Part shown: one piece after another, positions 11,191 to 21,505 of the stretch | How the letters are laid out: each line of letters begins with the position of its first letter | Position numbering within the stretch: position 1 is the first letter of the stretch | Origin: Gyrodactylus bullatarudis | Taxonomy: Eukaryota; Platyhelminthes; Monogenea; Gyrodactylidea; Gyrodactylidae | Direction of reading: 5' to 3' | DNA: 41,056 nucleotides | Assembly: GCA_012064415.1 (NCBI GenBank) | Contig: SSNU01000010.1 | Location: 130,078-171,133 of the forward strand | Translations under genes and position numbers: made by a program | The notes under the pieces: model-generated | The model's input: the letters and a program-made list of their open reading frames with translations, nothing else | The model's database searches: none | Told to the model about the DNA's origin: nothing

Positions 11191-11239
11191 GTTATTCACT
11201 GAAAAAACATCGATTCACAGAAACACACTCAAAATACTT

Positions 11240-11760
11240 AAGAATGAATACATCATAGTTGTATTCCTATATGTAGTGAGTGTGAGATAGACAATGAAAT
11301 TACTAGATTAACGTTTGTTCTTTTCCATATTTAAAAGACGGATTGAATAAAATAATTATCGAATCATCAATTAGTAAGGTTTAACCTGAAAGCTTAATTC
11401 AATTTAAACTTGATTCAAAAGCGTCGAAGGCTTATTCTCTATCGACTAAGAAGGAAATTGATAACATTACCAGGCGGTTAAAATGCTTATTAAGAAAGAA
11501 ATGCGAAGTGAATTATAAATCAATAGAAGAAATTTCAGGTATTGAAGAACTAAATCTAGAGCCTATCCTCAGATAAAAATATCGAAGTGGAAATAAAGAA
11601 AGAAGTTTTACAGATTGAGAGAATTTTTTAAAGCTTAAATTACGTCAAATATAATTGTATCAATAGTTTTAAGAAGAATAAATGTAAATGCTTAATGAAT
11701 TTTGTACAGAAAATTTTCTCATTAGGAATTAGTCAATTTATTTATGTGTCTAGAAAAAGA
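11240..11760 (+). mobile_element. Fragment of a Ginger-like transposon (same family as 38649-40056)
   Basis: Positions 11244-11335 resemble the inner terminal repeat of the element at 38649-40056: both run GAATACATC, then GTGAGATAGACA or GTAAGATAGACA, then TTGTTCTTT and CCATATTT or CCTATATTT. The next segment reads LDSKASKAYSLSTKKEID (about 11409-11462) and continues NITRRLKCLLRKK, matching the degenerate N-terminal reading of the minus-strand copy. Neither an integrase core nor the far end is visible. Confidence 0.55.
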
Positions 11761-12450
11761 GAAATTATCAAGAAATTCACCAGTATCACTCAAATGTTTC
11801 TTGATTGATTGGAACCCCTGATTTTATTCAAAATGAATAAAATATATATTTGAATGTTTCAAGGTAAAAGCCTATGTGAGTTGTCCAAACAAAAGTTTTG
11901 GTCAGTTTGATATGATGAATGTAACAAGCACAAGATCATTTTAAAATATTTTTTGAGTCTCTTTAATGGCAGAATGTTAGCTTTATAGTTTCCAAGTTAC
12001 TTTCTGATCGGTATCTTGCAAAACTCATATGGATGACATGGATGATCCTGTTCCATACTGATGATCCTATGTAAAGTGTATAAGTGAATACATTCATTTT
12101 CTTCCAACTTTTGAAGTTTAAGAGGATTTTTTGGATTCGGATAAAACTGCGTAAATGTTGATCATAGGCTGAAACTATCAATACTTTCACTCATATTTAC
12201 ATTAGAGATGTCGATGACCAAAAATGAAGATTTGTTCAGGTCTAAATTGTACACATTTTATTTTTTATATCTCCCCATACATCATCTATAAGGGATACAC
12301 CTAAGGTATATTACACACATTGAAATTCCCCTATTATACGAACACACCTCACACAATGGTTTGCAAAAATAAGGCTTAGAGGTCAAATAAAAATTGAATA
12401 AAATTTTCAAATTCTCATTTTACTTTTTTGTGTTAAAATGAACCTTTATA
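11761..12450 (+). other. No recognisable gene
   Basis: AT-rich. A 75-codon minus-strand frame (11963-12190) has no family I recognise. Sequence from about 12440 leads into the hammerhead-like motif. Confidence 0.45.
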
Positions 12451-12451
12451 T

Positions 12452-12505
12452 TTAGTGTAGAGTCTGAAGAGACCCAGCGAAGTATAACGTTTATCGCTCA
12501 AATAT
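12452..12505 (+). ncRNA. Hammerhead-ribozyme-like core A2
   Basis: CTGAAGA (12464-12470), an 8-nt segment (12471-12478) and GAAG (12479-12482, fourth position A to G). Helix III can form GUA/UAU, with U at 12494 and predicted cleavage after C 12495. Helix I pairs GAGT (12460-12463) with GCTC (12496-12499). It is preceded by TTTATATTT, as is copy A1, and aligns with A1 and A3 along its length. Helix II is only a closing G-C pair. Confidence 0.5.
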
Positions 12506-12559
12506 ATGCTTGTTATTCTCTAAACCTTCCAAATGAGTTTAGAACCTAACTAAAATATA

Positions 12560-12908
12560 GTATTTTGACACTGACTTAAAAAACGGTTGTGATAGTTCTA
12601 ATTGAGCTTCTAAACTAATATTTAATTTTTCTTAAATAGTTATTTCTTGATTTGGAAGTTGGTTCGTATTCCATATCTTCGAAACTTTGAAACAATTTCT
12701 GATTGTAGTTTTAGAGACATTTTCAAAAGACCTCTGTATCATACTGTACGCATTTCTTAAATCTGGAGGGAACGTCCTAGCTCGAATTTCTCTGGTAACT
12801 TTCGATTTGAAACTCCATATTATTCCCTGATCTAACGGTTGTCATACAGAAGTTGCATTATTGGGCAGGAACAGAAGCCTTAAATTATCTGGAGGATTAG
12901 GACCTTTG
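12560..12908 (-). pseudogene. pogo/Tigger transposase C-terminal fragment (third lineage)
   Basis: On the minus strand from 12905: PPDNLRLLFLPNNATSV, a stop, then QPLDQGIIWSFKSKVTREI, carrying the third catalytic Asp. Next come AYSMIQRSFENVSKTTIRN and CFKVSKIW, the usual Tigger C-terminal helices. The N-terminal two thirds are missing. The QPLDQGIIWSFK wording is closer to typical animal Tigger than the QPIDVG and QPIDAG of the other two copies, so this is a separate family. It abuts the PLE frame at 12908 with no spacer. Confidence 0.75.
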
Positions 12909-13405
12909 TGAAAAGATACGTTATCTGCAAGGGGAAGAATATTTCTGTTTCTCTAAAAAATGAAAATAACATTCTGAAAGGCTGTGGTTTCTATAAATTA
13001 AAATGTAGCTGTGATAAAAGTTATATTGGTGAAACTGGTAGGAATTTTAAAGCAAGAATCAAAGAACATAAAATCAGTATTTTAAGAAATGATAATAAGT
13101 CACATGTTTTTCAACATGTTCTTGATAATAATGGGCATAAAATCAATTTTGAGGAGGTTAAAATTCTTAGGGTGCAAAAAAACTGTAGAAAGAGGTTAAT
13201 TCATGAAGCTCTAGAACTTGACAATAATGATACTTTTAATGGAAATGTTGGTGAAGTGATCATTGAGCAGTGTTGGATTCAGCTTTTCGTCAAAGAAGGA
13301 AGTCCAATTAAATCTGATGAAAAATTATATCCCCTTTTCTTTTCTGATTATCAATACTTTATTATCATAGGTCAGCCTCTTGTATTATTCTATTCTCTCA
13401 TCTGA
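12908..13405 (+). pseudogene. GIY-YIG endonuclease fragment of a Penelope-like element
   Basis: A 165-residue frame with GFYKLKCSCDKSYIGETGRN around residues 27-46, then FKARIKEHKIS and a conserved FQHVLDNNGHKINFEEVKIL. This is the GIY-YIG fold (first Tyr pair, then YIG, Arg and His), close to Neptune-type PLE endonucleases. No RT precedes it; the sequence starts abruptly at the Tigger junction. The Glu that usually completes the site may lie in IHEALEL. The tail after residue 115 is not recognised. Confidence 0.75.
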
Positions 13406-13446
13406 TCGGACAAAACTGATAGGTATGAAATCATGAAAGTATATAA

Positions 13447-13602
13447 CTAGTATTTTGTTTTTGATAAACTTGTCGTACCACTAAAGAAGGCGTGTGAAGA
13501 CAATCACTGTCGAAAAATTTGGATGACCATGGCTGAGAATTCAAATATTGACCCAGGTTTCAATAAATTTTATTATAAAACTAAAACAGCTTATGTTTAG
13601 TA
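13447..13602 (+). pseudogene. Fragment resembling the N-terminus of a PIF/Harbinger nuclease
   Basis: The frame reads KLVVPLKKACEDNHCRKIWM, then AENSNIDPGFNKFYYKT, and stops. A related sequence lies on the minus strand at 35525-35640 and reads RACEDNQRRNVWMRPWL. The RRxxWxRPWL signature occurs near the N-terminus of Harbinger-type nucleases, but no catalytic motif is present, so the assignment is tentative. Confidence 0.3.
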
Positions 13603-13753
13603 ACGATTTGTTTCTTGAACTGTTCATGAGCTTGAAGAAATCTTCTAATGAAACGGAATGTGAGGTTTATATTGAATTCTTGCTTTATGAAATGTATGAA
13701 GAGCTTGGAAATTGATCGGTTTGTTTAGTGAATAGAAAAATTCCTGAATGTGA

Positions 13754-13948
13754 TCATCCATGATTTGGTTTGGGGTAATTATTAACCCTTTTGCGTTTAC
13801 AGTATTTTATGTGAGATAACGAAAATCCACTTTTTTCAGAAATTTGTTTGTTCGTAAGACCTTCACGTGAGAGTTTTGAAACAATGAGGCGATTTTCGTA
13901 TTTCATCGGAATAATTTTATGAACAATGAACAAATTGTTATCAGTCAA
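13754..13948 (-). pseudogene. Tc1-like helix-turn-helix fragment
   Basis: A 64-residue frame includes KYENRLIVSKLSREGLTNKQ and ISEKSGFSLSHIKYCKRK, which fits the N-terminal helix-turn-helix that Tc1/mariner transposases use to bind their terminal repeats. No catalytic domain follows on this strand. Confidence 0.45.
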
Positions 13949-14529
13949 GCATTATAAAACTTCCAATGAAATTGCTCTGTTTTAAGAGGTGAAAACTATC
14001 ATCTGCTAATTATTTGGTAGAGCAATCCCATAATTTAGATGTTAAAAAAGTAAAAGGTCGAATAGCATTAGGATATTCACACCTTATCAGAAGAGATTGT
14101 ATTCATCTTTAGTTAAGATTGTGCAACCTATATATAAAAACACGCATCAAATAGTACGACGCATTTTATTATTTTGGAACCAACGGTCAAGCCCTGATTT
14201 TATATAGAAAGTCAAAAAAGAAAATAAATCTTTTCTAATTGTTTTCATTATTGGGAATTTTGAAATAGGATTAACAAAAGCCTCTTATCAGAAAAACCTC
14301 GTTTATTAGACCGTTTGAATCAGGGAAAAAATCTCTATCTGATGGTATATTTTTTAGAGAAATTTACTTTTCACTGCATTCCGATGATAATGTTATTACT
14401 TATCAGTGGGCAGGGAATTTTTAATTTAGATTAGAAAAGGGGTAAAGAGAAGGGTTCACTTTTCTACATCTTCTACTCAGGTCGTACTGTAAATATATAT
14501 GTTTTCAAATAAACAATTCGTGTAATATT
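13949..14529 (+). other. No recognisable gene
   Basis: AT-rich with short frames. Around 14290-14410 several frames give coding-like strings (KASYQKNLVY, LSDGIFFREI), but none extends into a known domain. Confidence 0.4.
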
Positions 14530-14740
14530 CAACTAACTTGGCCCATGTGAGCTTTTTCACTTTTCTCTCCACTGTTGCTAACTATCAGCGAGTTTTGGTG
14601 TTTTTTCCAGGTTACATTATATTCTTATATTCTCTGACTTTTACTATTTCTTGTAAATTATTTTCTTTATTGAATTCTTAACTTATTTCATTTTCAAAGT
14701 ATTGCCACTGACAATGCTTAATGAAATGTACATATGGTCC
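14530..14740 (+). repeat. PLE family-B non-coding repeat with hammerhead-like core B1
   Basis: The repeat runs from AACTTGGCCCATGTGAGC through TTTCACTTTTCTCTCCACTG to the hammerhead-like motif. CTGACAA (14708-14714, G8 changed to A), an 8-nt spacer and GAAA (14723-14726) are followed by a possible AUG/CAU helix III, U 14733 and cleavage position A 14734. Helix I pairs CCA (14705-14707) with TGG (14735-14737). The G8 change should abolish cleavage. It lies 240 bp upstream of the PLE coding remnants, as expected for a PLE terminal repeat. Confidence 0.5.
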
Positions 14741-14974
14741 TTGAATATATCTTCATTCTAATTCTTCAAATATGATTTTAAGTGAATTCTCGGACTTATT
14801 TGAAAATTTACGTGAATATTTAAACCACAAAAATATCAGGCTGATAAAATCCACAATTATAGTTTTTGAAAAATTGAAGGAAAAATCTGTACTTCCCACT
14901 AAAAAACTCCTCTACTCTCATCAAATATCGAATAAGAGGTACTTCATATAATAAATCTATCTAAGATCTAGTTT

Positions 14975-16140
14975 ACTCACGAAAGAACATTTTGCAGCAC
15001 TTAAAGAACTAAAATCTAATGAGAACATCTTTTTAACTAAGCCTGATAAGGGAAAGGGTATAGTAATAATGTATGAAGAGTAAATTTGTTAATACCGGAC
15101 AAGATGAATCTTCTTATTTTTAGACAATGGAATCCATGTTCCATTTATAAAATAACTAAGGGTTTGTTTGATTGAAATATCATTTCGAATAAAATTAGGA
15201 GCTTTATAGCTAATAGACATACTAGGATGTCTAGATTATATCTACATCCTAAGACACATAAAATAGTTGATAATGTAGTCCCTGAGGCTTTTTCGAGTCG
15301 GCCGATCTTGGACATGTCGCTATCTTAAAAAAAAACCTATTCACGAATATTATGCTAAATATGTTGTCAAAGATACTTTTCCATTTGTTGATAAAGTTAA
15401 GGATTTAAATATAGGTTCTAACGAGAAAAAGACTGACAATGGTAAAGATCTTCATTATGCCAGTTTCAGTCCTATTTCGCATAAAGTTAGCTTTGTGATT
15501 GGTCTAGGGAAGAGGATAATAAGAATAGCTAGTCTGGAGTAATGGCCTAATGAAATAAAGAATTCAATGTTGTGTCTGATGGAGAATGATTATTCTAAGA
15601 AATTTTTTGACAAATTCATCAATATTTCAGATAATAGGGATGAAGATGTAAATACAGATGAAGTTGAGAAGACCAAAATTTCATGAAACTCAATTTCAAA
15701 GGAGTTGGTTTTAGTAATGATTTAAGGAGAAAACAAAAATTTTCATGAGACTCAACTTCAAAGGCGACGGTTTTAGTAATGACATTATAATAAGACCTAA
15801 CAATTTCATTAATCAACATTACAATAATATACAATTGAAAATTGTATTTAAAACACAGAGACTGTTTAGTTTGATTCATAAAGATTTACTCAAGCCAGAG
15901 GAGAAAAAAAAGTATAAATTCCAATGTGAATGTCGTGCTTCTTACATAGGTAGAATTAGGAAGCTGTCTACAAGATCAAGTGATCATCTGAATAAGGAAA
16001 CCGCGGTAACTAGGCATATCAGAAAGCAGAAACATGCTGCTTCAGTTTTGAATTTTTCCATTCTGGAAACGATAGCATAGATATATGGGTTAAAGAGAAA
16101 TTCTTTATTATTTTTACAAAACCAATCTATGTGTTCATTC
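14975..16140 (+). pseudogene. Penelope-like element, family B, internally deleted
   Basis: Pieces in order: an N-terminal block around 14980-15080 with FLTKPDKGKGIVIMYE; RLYLHPKTHKIVDN and SRPILDMSLS (15225-15328), the RT fingers; then a jump to KDLHYASFSPISHKV (15446-15490) and VIGLGKRIIRIAS. Finally, the GIY-YIG nuclease (15745-16080) has YKFQCECRASYIGRIRKLST. The RT catalytic core is deleted between about 15330 and 15420. A local tandem duplication of about 75 bp (near 15675 and 15745) repeats the linker before GIY-YIG. Many stops are present. It is flanked by family-B repeats on both sides (14530 and 16141), the PLE terminal-repeat arrangement. Confidence 0.8.
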
Positions 16141-16400
16141 AACTCCCCTGGCCTGTGTGAGCTTTTTCACTTTTCTCTCCACTGTTGCTATTTATTGGAG
16201 AGTTTTGGTGGTTTTTCAGCTTACATCTTATATTCTAGTTTTATTCATCTTCTACTATTTCTTTCATTATTTGTAAATTATTATCTTGAATGAATCTTTT
16301 ATCATTTTTAAAGCAATGCCACTGATGATGCTTTAAGAAATGCGCATATGGTTTTAAATATATCTCTTTCTTATACATTCCAAATTATATATTACATCTA
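16141..16400 (+). repeat. PLE family-B non-coding repeat with hammerhead-like core B2
   Basis: Second copy of the repeat at 14530, beginning CCCCTGGCCTGTGTGAGC. The hammerhead-like core is intact: CTGATGA (16322-16328), an 8-nt spacer and GAAA (16337-16340). Possible helix III is AUG/CAU, with U16.1 at 16347 and cleavage after A 16348. Helix I is CCA (16319-16321) with TGG (16349-16351), plus a G-U pair and two A-U pairs further out. The 8-nt helix II segment TGCTTTAA can form only one or no pairs, which argues against strong activity. Confidence 0.5.
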
Positions 16401-16587
16401 TTTAGTTAGACTTTTGACTTTCAAAGAGATAATCGGTGGTGAATTGAATTTTTTTTGTAAAACTAAATAAAGATGAAATCTTTAAAACAGGAGAATTAGG
16501 AGTTTCCGAAGGTGAATTCTCGTCTGGTAATAGGGTTATTTTATGAGCAGGGATGGAGAGTAATCGTCTTTTTATATGATATAAGTG

Positions 16588-17187
16588 TCAGAATGTGATC
16601 GTTCCATTAGATTTTTGTATCGTAGCCATATTTTTTTTACACTTGACTATGCTTGCTTTGATTATTATTATAGTAGTATTATAGCCATCTCTAACCCAAA
16701 CTGGATCTCCGCTCTCATACGTTATAGCCGGCTCATAGGTAGGTTCAGTGTTGAATCTGGGATTCATTAAAGATATTCGTTCCATGATACGTCTAATGAA
16801 CATCACCTCCGCTGGAGAACGGTATCCAAGGAGTGGAGTAGGGGATTGTCGATACTGAGCCAAAAAGAATCTTACAGCCGGCTCCTTAGTTTCATTCGCT
16901 TGACTTGACAATACTTCTTTTGAAGGTATCCACGAACCTCTCTGCATGTCCGTTGGAATGTGGATGGTAGAAAGGTGAATGGAGAAATTTTATCCCTTGT
17001 TCCTGACAAAACTAATTGAAGGTGGTGGATGTGAACTGACGCCCGTTGTCGGTAACTAGAGTATTTTAAATACCGAAAACAATGAGTAAGTTTTCAAGGA
17101 CTTTTATAACGTTCTGAGTAGTAGGTTCTTTCATCATGTGAACTTCAGGCCATTTGGAGTGGGTATCTACGAGTATCAGGTAATACA
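16588..17187 (-). pseudogene. Ty3/gypsy integrase
   Basis: On the minus strand from 17187: LILVDTHSKWPEVHMMKEPT holds the first catalytic Asp, LVTDNGRQFTSTTFN the second, and HPHSNGHAERFVDTFKRS the Glu, completing the DDE triad that inserts retrotransposon DNA. After a stop and frameshift near 16920 the C-terminal region reads AVRFFLAQYRQSPTPLLGYR and SPAEVMFIRR, typical of gypsy integrases, and ends about 16588. The N-terminal zinc-binding part is missing. Order and strand fit the continuation of the provirus at 21793-24547 beyond the PLE and Tigger insertions. Confidence 0.88.
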
Positions 17188-17221
17188 TATCCTCAATTTA
17201 GAAAATTAAAAGAAGATATAT

Positions 17222-17440
17222 TAAATGTACATTTCTTGAAGCATCATCAGTGGATATTCTTCAAAAATGATATTAGTTAAGAGTTCATTCAAGATAATAT
17301 TTTACAACCCATGAAAGAAATAGTAAAGTCAAGGAAAATAAGAATAAAATGCAAGCTGAAAAAACACCAAAACTCTCCAATAAATAGCAACAGTGGAGAG
17401 AAAAGTGAAACAGCTCACATTAGCCAAAGTAATTGAAGAT
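17222..17440 (-). repeat. PLE family-B non-coding repeat with hammerhead-like core B3
   Basis: Reverse-complement copy of the repeat at 14530 and 16141 (TTGCTATTTATTGGAGAGTT is recognisable on the minus strand). CTGATGA lies at 17250-17244 and GAAA at 17235-17232 on the minus strand, with 8 nt between. Downstream sequence no longer supports helix I, so this copy is decayed. It is the 3' end of the PLE at 17441-18258. Confidence 0.5.
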
Positions 17441-18258
17441 TATAGGAATAATTCTTTTGAACACATAGATTAGGTTTATATAGGTTAATTAGAAATTTTT
17501 CTTTCATTCATACATCTATGCTGTCGTCATAAGGGTTTTTGTATAAAACGGAAAAATTAGAAATTGAAGCGGTATGATCTTCTTGTCTAAGATGCCTTGT
17601 AACCGCAGTGTCCTTCTTCAGATGATCCTTCGCTCGTGTAGATAATTTCCTAATCGTTCTATCTATATATGAGGCTCCACAATCACATTGGAATTTGTAA
17701 ACTAATAGAGTTTTCTCCTCTGGCTTCAGTAAATCCTTATGAATCAAACTAAACAATCTCTGAGTTTTAAATACAATTTTCAATTATATGTTATTATAAT
17801 GTTGATTGATGAGATCATTTAACCTTCTTCTAATGTCATTACTGAACCAATCACCTTTGAAGTTGAGCTTCATAAAAATAGTTTTTTTTTGTTCAATTCA
17901 TCTGTTTCGACAACCTCATTTCTATCCATAGATACATTCATGAATTTGTCAACAAATTTATCGGGATAACCATTTTTCTTCAGACTTAATTTTACGTTCT
18001 CTATTTCGTTAGACCATTCCTCGGGGCTTGCTCTCTTTCTTATCCTTTTACCAATTACTAAGCCAACTTTATGAGAGATAGGACTGAAACTGGCATAATG
18101 TAGATACTTCCCGCTTTCAGTCTTCTTCTTATAAATATTTCTCAGAATTGATCCATCTTCTCTTCTAGTCAATTTGACATCTAAGAAACTCAAGATACCA
18201 TTAGATTCTCTTTCCATAGTGAAAACTATATTCGGATGAAACGAATTCATCTTGGAGA
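17441..18258 (-). pseudogene. Penelope-like element, family B: RT C-terminal part and GIY-YIG
   Basis: From 18250 on the minus strand: NIVFTMERESNGILSFLDVK, then YLHYASFSPISHKVGLVIG, the thumb region of PLE reverse transcriptases (residues 1-126 of the first frame). After a short break the second frame (17783-17508) has LVYKFQCDCGASYIDRTIRK, a GIY-YIG in which the Gly of YIG is changed to Asp. RT catalytic motifs are missing because the copy stops at 18258, exactly where the Tigger element begins. It is the same family as 14975-16140 and 28440-29310. Confidence 0.82.
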
Positions 18259-18260
18259 TA

Positions 18261-18722
18261 CAGTTAATTACACAGATGATGAAACGATAGTTGAATATTT
18301 TTCATACCAGAATTATATTTATACCTCTCTGCCCTGACCTCGATGGCCAATAGATATCGAGAATCTCAACAACCAATCAAAATCGAGTTTTTTTCACTCT
18401 CACATCTTCTCTTCATTTTTTCCTAATCCTACTGAATTAGATAACTAACAAATGTGGGATTTTTTTGAATGATAGAAATGTATGATAAAAAAATTTATTC
18501 ATTGAAAGTGAAAACATCATTAAGTTTTTTGTTCTCAATTTTTTTCCAAATAGATGATCTTTCTAACAGACGCATAAGACCATATCTTTTTTTAAACTTT
18601 AGAAAATTATAGATGAGATTAATCTCTTCTTCAATTTTCAAATCATCGACTTCTTCTGTAATATTGATAAATTTCACACTTTTAAAGCAATTGATTACTG
18701 TTTTCGTTTCTACATTATCCCA
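18261..18722 (-). repeat. Left inverted arm of the 3.5-kb Tigger
   Basis: Reverse complement of 21332-21790. It contains the frame starting KFINITEEVDDLKIEEEIN (minus strand, 18677-18495), equivalent to the C-terminus of the right arm. Here LERSSI is followed by W, where the right arm has a stop, so the left arm keeps the better coding version. Confidence 0.85.
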
Positions 18723-19189
18723 TGATAGTTTGAATGATCGGCTATCAAATGAAAAATTTTTTAAATCTTACTCTACTTATAGACCCCCATTTTTTCCTAC
18801 CGATTACTCAATCCAAAGATACCACAATGTAGGGAGACCCCTTGATTCACACTAGTGAATAGATATTAGTCATTTAGTTCCACCAACGTTATTACACAGA
18901 GAAACCAAAGACCTATCATTAATGTTATGTTTCCCCTGTATTTCGAAATGTAATAATAATGATGCTAGGAGTCTTGACATGAGATTGACAGATATTATTT
19001 CAAGACCCTTCCCATCCATAGATGAAAATTTGTTTACTGTGTATACAATGTGTGATACACACACACATTGTGTTACACAGCATGAAATATAAAATGGCAA
19101 CGCAGATTAGCCAGAGACCCCCTTATAGCTAGCTAGAAAACGATGTAGACATCTGATCACATTTTCGCTTCTAACGATAAAAAAAAACT

Positions 19190-19520
19190 CACTCCAGGGC
19201 AAATAAATGAAATAAAAAAACTTCACGAAACAACATCGATTTGACATTTAGCCAAGATGTTTAAAGTCACACCACTCACAATTAAGAGGATTGTTGAAAA
19301 TGAAGTTCAAGGAGAATCTCGGTATCAAACTCTTCGAAAAAATATCAAAGAAGTTCTTGATTTGAAGCAAAACGATGGAATAGAAATAGACAAAGTTGAT
19401 TTGATAAATATTATCACGGACTGTAAAAATAACTTAAATATGCAGTACATTAAAATCAGTCATAATTATGTCAAAGATATAATGAGGAATGAAAGAACGG
19501 AACGTAAGAAACATGATTAA
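19190..19520 (+). pseudogene. N-terminal helix-turn-helix within the Tigger
   Basis: The frame reads LTPGQINEIKKLHETTSI, a stop, then HLAKMFKVTPLTIKRIVENE, a homeodomain-like helix-turn-helix of the kind at the N-terminus of pogo/CENP-B transposases. It continues with a lysine-rich segment and ends ERTERKKHD at 19520. ATG 19257 falls inside the helix-turn-helix, so the true start is upstream and the TGA is a later lesion. Confidence 0.55.
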
Positions 19521-19571
19521 TAACCCTTTTAGATTCTTGCAAGAATAATTAAACTTGATCATACGATTAAT

Positions 19572-20390
19572 ATGCATTATAAAATTGAAAATGACATCAC
19601 TAGAAGTTCTCAGTGTTATCTTCTCCAACATTGTACATTGTCATATAAAAATAGTTTCATTTCATGCGTAAAAATACAGCAGTTCATTGAAGGCTATTCT
19701 GAATTCCTCATAGTAAAGAGTAAAAATTTAAAATCTATCTCATTTTCCAGTCAAGTGAAAGTACAAATGAAAGAATCAATTTGTCTTCAGGTTCTGCACA
19801 TGGTAAGAGAGTTCGACAAGAATTTGAAACATAAGAGTTTACTGTTTATAAGGGAAGATTCATTGTACATTGAAGAGATTTTAAAATTGGCTTTCGACTT
19901 TAGAAATTGTCAAATTTATACCTTCAAACAGATTGAAAAAACAAGACAAGAAATCAAACATCTCAAATGTGGAACTTTCATTAATAGTATCAATCAGAAT
20001 TCTAAAACCTTCTTGAATCGTAACGAAATTGATAATATCAACTTTCAACAGATTGATCCAGTCGATCAGAAAATTCTTAGATCTGTCCATGAATCTTGTC
20101 TTATCGTATCTTCAAAAATGGAGCTAAGTGGTAAATACCAAGATGCCAAGGTTATAGAGAAAATAATTAAGCAATTTTTCGTCAAGCAAATCGATCATTC
20201 TGTTTTGCATCTAGGATTTTCTTCTATAAAAACAAAACATCTCCCAATCAAATATCGCATCGAAGCTAAACGACTTCACGAAGATGGTTACAGTATAAAG
20301 AAGATCTCTCAAGCATGCTTTAAGAGCAAATCTAGCATCAAAAGATATTTGTCTATCGATGAAATCAGCTTAAATAAATCTTTGATTTAA
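19572..20390 (+). CDS. 272-residue protein of unknown function with C-terminal HTH, inside the Tigger
   Basis: An uninterrupted frame from ATG 19572 to TAA 20388-20390. Residues 1 to about 220 match no family I recognise; they are helical in character and rich in Lys, Ile and Ser. Residues about 225-265 read LPIKYRIEAKRLHEDGYSIK and KISQACFKSKSSIKRYLS, a helix-turn-helix resembling the one at 19203, which may be the true transposase N-terminus, since the CENP-B domain follows at 20420. It could be a fusion of an accessory frame with the transposase start, or a by-chance opening in a decayed element. Absence of stops over 819 bp in such AT-rich DNA favours a real, fairly young coding region. 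Confidence 0.5.
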   Translation: MHYKIENDITRSSQCYLLQHCTLSYKNSFISCVKIQQFIEGYSEFLIVKSKNLKSISFSSQVKVQMKESICLQVLHMVREFDKNLKHKSLLFIREDSLYIEEILKLAFDFRNCQIYTFKQIEKTRQEIKHLKCGTFINSINQNSKTFLNRNEIDNINFQQIDPVDQKILRSVHESCLIVSSKMELSGKYQDAKVIEKIIKQFFVKQIDHSVLHLGFSSIKTKHLPIKYRIEAKRLHEDGYSIKKISQACFKSKSSIKRYLSIDEISLNKSLI

Positions 20391-20419
20391 ATTCAACTAG
20401 AAATGAAGACCATACAACG

Positions 20420-21505
20420 GTGTTTGAAAAAATTTTAATTGAAAAGCTAGAAGAAATTCTTTCAATTCTTGGAATACGAGAACTTAAAGAACTTGCCTCA
20501 GGGGTCGCTGATGCAATGAATATGATAAGCTATAAGAGCTCTTATGGTCACCTCACGAGGATTTGCAAAAGACATAACTTAAGATTTCGAAAGGTAGATA
20601 AAATTGTTAGATTGATTGTTTCTTCCATTTATTTCTTTTTCTTAGACTTGCGGAGAGGCGAATAGTGCTCCTGACAACTTGATCGAAGACTTTTACAGAT
20701 AATTGCCCCTTATTTTATCTGATTACAACCCTGAACAAATATTCAATCTTGACGAGACAGCTCTTTTCCTCTATATGAACAAACGGAAAGTTCTCTCAAA
20801 AAATACAAATCCTCACGGTTATAAAGATTATAAGGATAGTGTTACACTAGTCTTCTGCGTTAACGCTGCTGGGGAAAAAAGACCATTCCAAATTATCCAT
20901 AAATCCAAAAAGCCCCGATGTTTTGATGACAATGATATCACTTTTTTAAATTATGCATCATCAAGCAAAGGTTGGATGACCAAGCCAATATTTTTTAAAT
21001 ATCTCACAGATTGGAATACAGAACTTGTAGAGTCTGGAAAACGAATCCTTTTATTCATAGACAATGCTCCTAGTCATGCAATTGATGGGACTGCATTTTC
21101 AAATATAACCATGAGATTAGATTATTCATATACTTTTTCAACATAATTCATTAATTATTTTAGTTAAAATTCCTTCCACCAAATTATACCTCCGTATGTC
21201 AGCCTATCGATGCCGGTATAATCCGATCATTCAAATGTGCATATCGACGACTCTAAGAAGAGGTCAGAGTGAGCAGAAAATTCAAATTACATGAGATAAA
21301 GAGGCACCTTAATCTAAAAGATTGTCTCGAAATTGCTAAGGAGGCGTGGGATAATGTAGAAACGAAAACAGTAATCAAATTTATCAATATTACAGAAGAA
21401 GTCGATGATTTGAAAATTGAAGAAGAGATTAATCTCATCTATAATTTTCTAAAGTTTAAAAAAAGATATGGTCTTATGCGTCTGTTAGAAAGATCATCTA
21501 TTTAG
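20420..21505 (+). pseudogene. pogo/Tigger transposase: CENP-B domain and DDE core
   Basis: The CENP-B-type domain (20420-20593) ends SSYGHLTRICKRHNLRFRK. An intron (20594-20645) follows, then GEANSAPDNLIEDFY, one stop, and the first Asp in IFNLDETALFLYM (20738-20776). Next come VTLVFCVNAAGEKRPFQIIH and the second Asp in LLFIDNAPSH (21050-21079). A probable second intron ends at TTTTAG (about 21163), after which LKFLPPNYTSVCQPIDAGII carries the third Asp. After a stop the C-terminus continues in the next frame (21269-21505) and ends LERSSI. The protein would excise and insert the element at TA sites; lesions make this copy inactive. Confidence 0.85.
20594..20645 (+). other. 52-nt GT-AG intron in Tigger transposase
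   Basis: GTAGAT at the 5' end and a pyrimidine tract ending TTCTTTTTCTTAG at the 3' end. Splicing joins ...NLRFRK to TCGEANSAP, the family's usual wording. The position equals that of the 37-nt intron at 4101-4137 in the other Tigger. Confidence 0.75.

Noticed and set aside
19036..19085. Imperfect palindrome GTGTATACAATGTGTGATACACACACACATTGTGTTACAC as an operator or origin
   Set aside because: It is a short CA/TG-rich stretch with slipped symmetry, best explained as a microsatellite inside the Tigger 5' region.
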